Source of the DNA: Achromobacter sp. MFA1 R4 | GTDB lineage: Bacteria; Pseudomonadota; Gammaproteobacteria; Burkholderiales; Burkholderiaceae_B | Reading direction: 5' to 3' | DNA: 64,000 bases | NCBI RefSeq assembly: GCF_900156745.1 | Contig: NZ_LT707065.1 | Span: 5,592,086-5,656,085, forward strand | Shown: one piece after another, positions 58,410 to 64,000 of the stretch | Layout: every line of letters begins with the position of its first letter | Numbering within the stretch: the stretch's first letter is position 1 | The notes under the pieces: model-generated | Databases searched by the model: none | The model's input: the letters and a program-made list of their open reading frames with translations, nothing else | Told to the model about the DNA's origin: nothing | Program-made: the position numbers and the translations under genes

Positions 58410-60497
58410 TCAGTCGGCGCCTGCAGCGGCGGCTGCGGGCAGCGTCTCGTACGGCGTCTCGCGCGACGTCGGCTTGTTTTCGTCGCGGGCGCGTTGCACG
58501 GACTTCAGGCCGAACACCACGATGCTGACAACCACAAAGATGAAGATCGCGCACAGGCCGGCGTTGATGTAGTCGTTCATCACGACACGCGACATCTCGC
58601 CCAGCGATTTGGCCGGCGCCAGCACCTTGCCTTCGGCGATCGCCGCGTTGTACTTGTCGGCGTGGGCCAGGAAGCTCACGCGCGGGTCCGAATGGAACAG
58701 CTTCTGCAGGCCGGCGGTCAGCGTGCACGCCAGCAGCCACAGGGTCGGCAGCACCGTCACCCAGGCGTAGCGGTCGCGCTTCATCTTGAACAGGACCACC
58801 GTGCCCAGCGTCAGCGCAATCGCGGCCAGCATCTGGTTGGCGATGCCAAAGAGCGGCCACAGCGTGTTGATGCCGCCCAGCGGATCGACCACGCCCTGAT
58901 ACAGGAAGTAGCCCCACGCCGCCACGCACAGGCCGGTGGCGATCAGGTTGGCGGGCAGCGAGTCCGTGCGCTTCAGCGACGGGGCGAAGGTGCCCAGCAG
59001 GTCCTGCAGCATGAAGCGGCCCGCGCGGGTGCCGGCGTCGACGGCGGTCAGGATGAAGAGCGCCTCGAACAGGATGGCGAAGTGGTACCAGAACGCCATC
59101 ATGCCCGGGCCGCCCATCGCCTGGTGCAGGATGTGGGCCATGCCCACGGCCAGCGTCGGCGCGCCGCCGGCGCGCGAGATGATGGTGCTCTCGCCCACGT
59201 CCTTGGCGGTCTGGACCAGATCCGCCGGGGTGATGACAAAGCCCCAGCTCGACACCACCTGGGCCACCTGGTCCGGCGTCGTGCCGATCACGGCGGCCGG
59301 GCTGTTCATGGCGTAGTAGATGCCGGGCTCGATAACGCAGGCGGCCACCAGCGCCATGATGGCGACGAACGATTCCATCAGCATGCCGCCGTAACCGATG
59401 TAGCGGGCCTGGGTTTCGTTTTCGATCAGCTTGGGCGTGGTGCCCGAGGAGATCAGCGCATGAAAGCCCGACACCGCGCCGCAGGCGATGGTGATGAAGA
59501 GGAACGGGAACAGGTTGCCCGACCACACCGGCCCGGAGCCGTCGACGAATTGCGTCAGCGCGGGCATCTTCAGCTCGGGCGCCACGACCACGATGCCGAT
59601 CGCCAGGCCCACGATGGTGCCGATCTTCAGGAAGGTCGACAGGTAGTCGCGCGGCGCCAGCAGCAGCCACACGGGCAGCACGGAGGCGATGAAGCCGTAG
59701 ACGATCAGGATCCAGGTCAGGCCCTTGCCGTCGAAGTCGAACATCGGGCCGATGACCGGGTGCGCGGCCACGTCCTGGCCGAAGGTGATGGCCGCCATCA
59801 GGCCCAGGAAGCCGATGACGGACACTTCGCCGATCTTGCCCGGACGGATGTAGCGCAGGTACACGCCCATGAAGAGCGCGATGGGAATGGTGGCGGCCAC
59901 CGTGAACGTGCCCCACGGCGAATGCGTCAGCGCCTTCACGACGATCAGCGCCAGCACGGCCAGGATGATGACCATGATCATGAACGCGCCGAACAGCGCG
60001 ATCACGCCCGGGATCTTGCCCAGTTCCGACTTGACCAGGTCGCCCAGCGAGCGGCCGTCGCGGCGGGTGGAGATGAAGAGGATGGTGAAGTCCTGCACGG
60101 CGCCGGCGAACACCACGCCGGCCAGGATCCACAGCATGCCCGGCAGATAGCCCATCTGCGCGGCCAGCACCGGGCCGACGAGCGGACCGGCGCCGGCGAT
60201 GGCGGCGAAATGGTGGCCGAACAGCACGTGCTTGTTGGTGGGCACGTAGTCCAGGCCGTCGTTGTACTTCCAGGCCGGCGTCATGCGCGTGGGGTCCAGC
60301 TGGAAGACCTTGCGCGCGATGAACCGGCTGTAGTAGCGGTAGGCGATGAGATAGACGCAGACGGCGGCGATCACCACCCATAGCGCATTGATGGTCTCCC
60401 CTCTGGCCAGCGCCACGGTGCCCAGCGCGAACGCGCCCAGTACCGCAACCGCCAGCCAGACCAGGTGCTGACCCAGTCCCTTACTGCTGGTATGCAT
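58410..60497 (-). CDS. cstA: Carbon starvation protein CstA, peptide/pyruvate carrier
   Basis: The ATG at 60497 has a GAGGAG site and gives 695 residues with about 16 membrane helices. CstA hallmarks are visible: ATKVYQLD-like FQLDPTRMTPAWKYNDGLDYVPTNKHVLFGHHFAAIAGAGPLVGPVLAAQMGYLPG, FISTRRDGRSLGDLVKSELG, and ISSGTTPKLIENETQARYIGYGGMLMESF. CstA imports peptides and pyruvate under carbon limitation. It is divergent from a sensor kinase gene whose regulator may control it. Confidence 0.96.
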   Translation of the reverse strand: MHTSSKGLGQHLVWLAVAVLGAFALGTVALARGETINALWVVIAAVCVYLIAYRYYSRFIARKVFQLDPTRMTPAWKYNDGLDYVPTNKHVLFGHHFAAIAGAGPLVGPVLAAQMGYLPGMLWILAGVVFAGAVQDFTILFISTRRDGRSLGDLVKSELGKIPGVIALFGAFMIMVIILAVLALIVVKALTHSPWGTFTVAATIPIALFMGVYLRYIRPGKIGEVSVIGFLGLMAAITFGQDVAAHPVIGPMFDFDGKGLTWILIVYGFIASVLPVWLLLAPRDYLSTFLKIGTIVGLAIGIVVVAPELKMPALTQFVDGSGPVWSGNLFPFLFITIACGAVSGFHALISSGTTPKLIENETQARYIGYGGMLMESFVAIMALVAACVIEPGIYYAMNSPAAVIGTTPDQVAQVVSSWGFVITPADLVQTAKDVGESTIISRAGGAPTLAVGMAHILHQAMGGPGMMAFWYHFAILFEALFILTAVDAGTRAGRFMLQDLLGTFAPSLKRTDSLPANLIATGLCVAAWGYFLYQGVVDPLGGINTLWPLFGIANQMLAAIALTLGTVVLFKMKRDRYAWVTVLPTLWLLACTLTAGLQKLFHSDPRVSFLAHADKYNAAIAEGKVLAPAKSLGEMSRVVMNDYINAGLCAIFIFVVVSIVVFGLKSVQRARDENKPTSRETPYETLPAAAAAGAD

Positions 60498-60810
60498 AAG
60501 TGCTCCTCTTGCCTCCCGCCATGCTCTTGGCGTGAAACGCTTTTTTCGTCCCGCGGAAGGCAGACTCATTGTTGTGGGGTGGCGGACGCGCACGTCCGCA
60601 CTGCGTCCCGTCGACGCGGGCGCCAGTATTCCGCCGCGGCGCCACCCCAACAAGCGCGGAACTACGCAAGCCGGCTACGTGTTACTACGCCGTGCGGCGC
60701 AGCAAAATTTCGTGGAAAACGTAAAATCCCACGGGAATTTCCGCGTTTCCTCCCGGCGCTCCGTCCCTGACGCGCCGCAGCAATCCCAGCCCGCGCTGAT
60801 ACAAATCCTT
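60498..60810. other. Divergent intergenic region between cstA and the NarL-type kinase
   Basis: This 313-bp stretch has no gene I can support. TGGGGTGGCG (60575-60584) and CGCCACCCCA (60640-60649) are a perfect 10-bp inverted pair 55 bp apart. A GCGT-GAA-ACGC hairpin with six T residues lies at about 60530-60546. An AT-richer patch at 60700-60740 could hold the kinase promoter. No binding protein can be assigned. Confidence 0.6.
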
Positions 60811-62232
60811 ATGAAGCTGCGCCTCAAAATCCTGCTGCTCGCGGCGGTCCCCCTGCTGGCGGCCGTCGCCGCCATCACGGTCGCTGTGTACGTGCAGGGA
60901 CTGCAGCTTGCGCAGCGCGAAAAACAGGTGGTCGAAACCGCCTGGCTTGCCAGCAAGGAAGGCGAGCTGCGCCACTACGTGAACCTGGCCTACAGCGCCA
61001 TCGCGCCGCTGCAGGCGTCGGGCGACGACGAGGCCACTCGCCAGCGGGCGCTGGACCTGCTGGCGCAGATGGAGTTCGGCCACGACGGCTATTTCTTCGT
61101 CTACGACCTGCACGGCCGCAACCTGATGCATCCGCGCCAGCCGGAACTGGTCGGCCAGGACCTCTGGAATCTGCGCGACACGAAGGGTCAGGCCGTCATC
61201 CAGAACCTGCTGACGGCCGCGCGCCGCGGCGGCCAACAGGGCGAAGTGGTGCATTACCTGTGGGAAAAGCCCTCCACCCACCGCACCGTCGAGAAGCTGG
61301 GCTACGTGGTGGTGCTGGAGCGCTGGGGCTGGATGCTGGGCACCGGCATCTACCTGGACGACGTGGAGCAGGCCCTGGTGCGCATCGACGCCGCCGCGCA
61401 GGCCAACATCCGCGACATGTTCGCCTGGGTGGCGGGCATCGCCGCCGTGTCCATCCTGGGCGTGGCGGCCTGCGGCCTGGCCCTCAATATCAGCGACCAC
61501 CGCCAGTCCGACGCCAAGCTGCGCCTGATGGCCCGGCAGGTGGTGCGTTCGCAGGAAGACGAGCGCGCCCGCCTGTCGCGCGAGTTGCATGACGGGATCA
61601 GCCAGGTGCTGGTGTCCGTCAAGCTGTCGCTCGAAGCCGCGCGCGAACGGTTGCGCCAGGCGCATTCGGACAATCCGCGCGCGCTCGCGCACATCGACAC
61701 GCCGCTGGGCGGCGCCCTGGACCGCCTGAACACGGCGGTGGGCGAGGTCCGGCGCATTTCGCACAACCTGCGCCCCACCCTGCTGGACGACCTGGGCCTG
61801 CCCGCCGCGCTGGAACACCTGGGCCGGGAATTCGCCATCCGCGCCGAGGACGGCGCGCCGCCGCTGGCGGTGGCGCTGCGCACCACGGGGCAGCCCGTCA
61901 AGCTGCCCGATGCCTACGCCACCGCGCTGTTCCGCGTGACCCAGGAGGCGCTGACCAACGTCCTGCGCCACGCCGGCGCGACCCGCGCCGACCTGACGCT
62001 GGCCTATTCCGCGCGCGATCTGCGCCTGACCATCAGCGACGACGGCCGCGGCTTCGACGACGCCGAGGTGCAGCAGGACCCGCAGCGCGGCATCGGCCTG
62101 CGCAATATGCGCGAACGCATGAACGCGCTGGCCGGCACCCTGACCTTCCATTCCACCGCCCAAGGCACGACCTTGCAGGCGTGGCTACCGCTGCCGCCCG
62201 CCGGCGCCCCTCTTGCGAATCCCCAAGCATGA
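60811..62232 (+). CDS. Sensor histidine kinase, NarX/UhpB-type with Cache sensor domain
   Basis: The ATG at 60811 gives 473 residues (begins MKLRLKILLLAA). Two membrane helices (about residues 7-27 and 205-225) flank an extracytoplasmic single-Cache-like domain with FGHDGYFFVYDLHGRNLMHPRQPELVGQDLW, the family's ligand region. The HisKA_3 motif ERARLSRELHDGISQVL carries His260, and the ATPase domain has RVTQEALTNVLRHAGA, DDGRGFD and GIGLRNMRERMNALAG. Such sCache kinases often sense carboxylates. It faces cstA. Confidence 0.93.
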   Translation: MKLRLKILLLAAVPLLAAVAAITVAVYVQGLQLAQREKQVVETAWLASKEGELRHYVNLAYSAIAPLQASGDDEATRQRALDLLAQMEFGHDGYFFVYDLHGRNLMHPRQPELVGQDLWNLRDTKGQAVIQNLLTAARRGGQQGEVVHYLWEKPSTHRTVEKLGYVVVLERWGWMLGTGIYLDDVEQALVRIDAAAQANIRDMFAWVAGIAAVSILGVAACGLALNISDHRQSDAKLRLMARQVVRSQEDERARLSRELHDGISQVLVSVKLSLEAARERLRQAHSDNPRALAHIDTPLGGALDRLNTAVGEVRRISHNLRPTLLDDLGLPAALEHLGREFAIRAEDGAPPLAVALRTTGQPVKLPDAYATALFRVTQEALTNVLRHAGATRADLTLAYSARDLRLTISDDGRGFDDAEVQQDPQRGIGLRNMRERMNALAGTLTFHSTAQGTTLQAWLPLPPAGAPLANPQA

Positions 62233-62885
62233 CCGACCTGCCCGACACCGTCCGCCTCCTGCTGATCGACGATCACCCCCTGGTGCGCGACGGCCTGCGC
62301 CTGCGCCTGGAAACGGTGCCGCAGTTGCGGGTCGTGGGCGAAGCCGGCAACGCCGCCGCGGCCCAGGCCTTTCTGGCTGCCTGCCTGGCCGAGGATCCCC
62401 TGGGCGGCACGCTGCCGCACCTGGCGCTCATGGACCTGAACATGCCGGGGGTCGGCGGGCTTGAGCTGACCGAGCTGCTGCATGAGCGCTATCCCCAGAT
62501 CGCGGTCCTGGTGCTGTCCATGCACGACAATCCGGAATACATGGTGCAGGCCGTAAAGGCCGGCGCGCGCGGCTACCTGCTCAAGGATGAACCGGCGCAG
62601 GAAATCATCACCGCCATCGAGGCGGTCATGGCCGGCCGCAGCTACTTCAGCGCGGCGGCGGCAGTCCGGCTGTCGCAGGCGAGCGCCCTGGCGACCCTGC
62701 TGACCCACCGCGAACGCGACGTGCTGCGCCACATTGCCGACGGCCACGCCAACAAGCAGATCGCCCATCTGCTGGGATTGTCGGTGCGCACGGTGGAAAC
62801 GCACCGCCTGAACATCAAGCGCAAGCTGAGCATCGACGGCCAGGCCGAACTTATCAAATACGCGGTCGAAAATCGCGGGGTCTGA
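62229..62885 (+). CDS. NarL/LuxR-type response regulator
   Basis: The product is 218 residues. The receiver shows [19 protein letters not shown], the phosphorylated Asp69 in [13 protein letters not shown], a Ser in LVLSMHDN and Lys in GYLLKDE. The C-terminal LuxR helix-turn-helix is [45 protein letters not shown]. It overlaps the kinase by 4 bp (ATGA). Together they probably control the divergent cstA-ybdD unit. Confidence 0.95.
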   Translation: MTDLPDTVRLLLIDDHPLVRDGLRLRLETVPQLRVVGEAGNAAAAQAFLAACLAEDPLGGTLPHLALMDLNMPGVGGLELTELLHERYPQIAVLVLSMHDNPEYMVQAVKAGARGYLLKDEPAQEIITAIEAVMAGRSYFSAAAAVRLSQASALATLLTHRERDVLRHIADGHANKQIAHLLGLSVRTVETHRLNIKRKLSIDGQAELIKYAVENRGV

Positions 62886-63027
62886 ATGCCGGCAATACCC
62901 CCACATGCCGCCGGACCGCCCGCAGACTGCCTGCCCCGCTGAGGTAGACTTGCGTTCACCGACGCATCACCACTCGCCACAATACGCATCACCCGCGCCA
63001 AAGGGCGCGCGCAGCCAGGAGTTCCCC

Positions 63028-63573
63028 ATGTCATTGGAAAAGCATTACACCGCCATTCTTGAAGCACTAGGGGAAGATCCGTCCCGCGAAGGGCTGGCCG
63101 ATACGCCCGCGCGCGCCGCCAAGGCCATGCGCCACCTGTGCCGCGGCTACGGCCAGGACCTGGACGAAATCGTCAACGGCGCCCTGTTCACGTCCGACAC
63201 GCGCGAGATCGTGCTGGTCAAGAACATCGAGCTGTACTCGCTGTGCGAGCACCACATGCTGCCCTTCATCGGCAAGGCGCACGTCGCCTATCTGCCGGCC
63301 GGCAAGGTGCTGGGCCTGTCCAAGGTGGCCCGCATCGTCGAGATGTACGCCCGCCGCCTGCAGATCCAGGAGAACCTCAGCCGCCAGGTCGCCGAGGCGA
63401 TCCAAAGCGTCACCGGCGCGGCCGGCGTGGCGGTGGTCATCGAAGCGCAGCACATGTGCATGATGATGCGCGGCGTCGAAAAGCAGAATTCCTCCATGGT
63501 CACTTCGGTGATGCTGGGCGAATTCCACGACAACCCCTCCACCCGCGCCGAATTCCTCAGCCTGATCCGCTGA
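63028..63573 (+). CDS. folE: GTP cyclohydrolase I FolE
   Basis: An AGGAG site precedes the ATG and the product is 181 residues, a normal length. The catalytic and zinc motifs are present: [49 protein letters not shown], with Cys and His of CEHH, and [27 protein letters not shown]. It converts GTP to 7,8-dihydroneopterin triphosphate in folate synthesis. It appears monocistronic. Confidence 0.97.
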   Translation: MSLEKHYTAILEALGEDPSREGLADTPARAAKAMRHLCRGYGQDLDEIVNGALFTSDTREIVLVKNIELYSLCEHHMLPFIGKAHVAYLPAGKVLGLSKVARIVEMYARRLQIQENLSRQVAEAIQSVTGAAGVAVVIEAQHMCMMMRGVEKQNSSMVTSVMLGEFHDNPSTRAEFLSLIR

Positions 63574-63620
63574 TGGGTAGCGGTGCCTGACACCGTCCCT
63601 CATCCTTTTGGCGCATATCG

Positions 63621-63690
63621 CGGGCCCGCCCGCTGCGACGACGATGCCGTTTCCGGCGTCGCCGGCGCGGCAGGCGGGCCCGGCCGTTTT
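63621..63690 (+). terminator. GC-rich hairpin after folE, possible terminator
   Basis: CGGGCCCGCC (63621-63630) and GGCGGGCCCG (63673-63682) pair perfectly, the inner bases form a further imperfect stem, and four T residues follow at 63687-63690. The hairpin is long, and it stands 48 bp after the folE stop codon. Confidence 0.5.
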
Positions 63691-63840
63691 GGGCTCCTGC
63701 GTTTCAGGCTTGGTTAAGGCCTGCGCTTTTGGCTCCTACTGATCCGGACATCTGGCCCTAGCGTTCTGGTCCCATCCGGGCAAACTGGAACCAGCAAGCC
63801 GGTCGCGCCGGGGCGCGGCCGTTCTCTCCCGGAGATCTCC

Positions 63841-64000
63841 ATGAACGCGATATACCGCCTGATACGCCGCTGCACCCTGGCCGGCCTGGCCGCCGCGCTG
63901 ACCGCCGCGCCAGCTTATGCGCAGACCAAGCTCGTGGTCGGCTACCAGCTCATCGTAGGGCCTTTCCTGTCCGCGATCGCGGATGGCAGTTTCGACAAGG
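63841..64000 (+). CDS. Taurine/sulfonate ABC transporter substrate-binding protein, 3'-truncated by the window end
   Basis: A frame opens at the ATG at 63841 and runs to the last base. The first ~28 residues are a Sec signal peptide (ALTAAPAYAQT), and the mature start TKLVVGYQLIVGPFLSAIADGSFDK resembles the beginning of TauA-type proteins. The frame is incomplete, so only the N-terminal 53 residues can be read. ABC transporter genes for the permease and ATPase should follow outside the window. Confidence 0.72.
   Translation, partial: MNAIYRLIRRCTLAGLAAALTAAPAYAQTKLVVGYQLIVGPFLSAIADGSFDK

Noticed and set aside
58266-60383. A 705-codon open frame on the plus strand opposite cstA
   Set aside because: It is antisense to an unmistakable CstA protein and has low-complexity Arg/Gln/His-rich content with no recognisable domain.

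Overview
The window is GC-rich, densely packed beta-proteobacterial DNA. Four tripartite-tricarboxylate (Bug/TctC-type) binding proteins, many LysR/AraC/GntR regulators each beside a small catabolic cluster, and CstA, FolE and MsrBA proteins of proteobacterial type point to an Alcaligenaceae chromosome (Achromobacter or Bordetella). No rRNA, tRNA, transposase, integrase or CRISPR array was seen.

Region by region. 1-7.4 kb: a DUF6708 membrane protein, TetR and AraC regulators, a DUF523 gene, a NYN/OST-HTH protein with a histone-H1-like tail, and a GNAT acetyltransferase. 7.5-9.5 kb: a PomA/MotA-MotB-like ion-driven stator pair with no flagellar neighbours, closed by a terminator. 9.7-11.5 kb: an AbiEi/AbiEii toxin-antitoxin pair with two inverted-repeat operators, followed by a membrane protein and small XRE regulator behind a two-operator promoter. 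12.3-15.3 kb: an ECF42-type module (two YciI/DGPF proteins, a VOC protein, a TPR-tailed sigma factor) and an unlisted 50-residue lipoprotein on the other strand. 15.4-20.7 kb: AraC, DMT exporter, then a TetR and rifampicin-phosphotransferase-like operon behind a 17-bp palindrome.

20.7-26.1 kb is a coherent envelope oxidative-damage locus: an OmpR-type two-component system divergent from a cytochrome b561-type protein, a Tat-exported molybdopterin oxidoreductase, a methionine-rich MXKDX peptide, MsrB and MsrA. 26.2-33.4 kb carries a TRAP transporter with an amidase and an RraA-like protein, a divergent LysR and a Bug protein. 33.6-38.4 kb is a GntR-controlled operon of a fumarase/aspartase-superfamily lyase, a Bug protein and a class I fumarase. 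This suggests uptake of a substrate that is cleaved to fumarate. 38.4-45.3 kb: a sodium/proton antiporter-like protein, a small unknown gene, TctA and TctB without an adjacent TctC, and a divergent NtrB/NtrC-type system, with two TGTTC-N8-GAACA sites between the divergent units.

45.4-57.5 kb is a mosaic of small catabolic units: Rid protein, old-yellow-enzyme reductase, amidase, Bug, LysR, MBL-fold hydrolase, AraC, Bug, PhzF, Rid, MFS. A gene-poor stretch at 57.5-58.2 kb contains a 167-bp element with 34-bp inverted arms. 58.2-62.9 kb holds cstA with a YbdD-type partner and a divergent NarL-type two-component system. folE follows, and the window ends inside a taurine/sulfonate ABC binding protein.

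All assignments come from reading the sequence and remembered family features; no database search was run.
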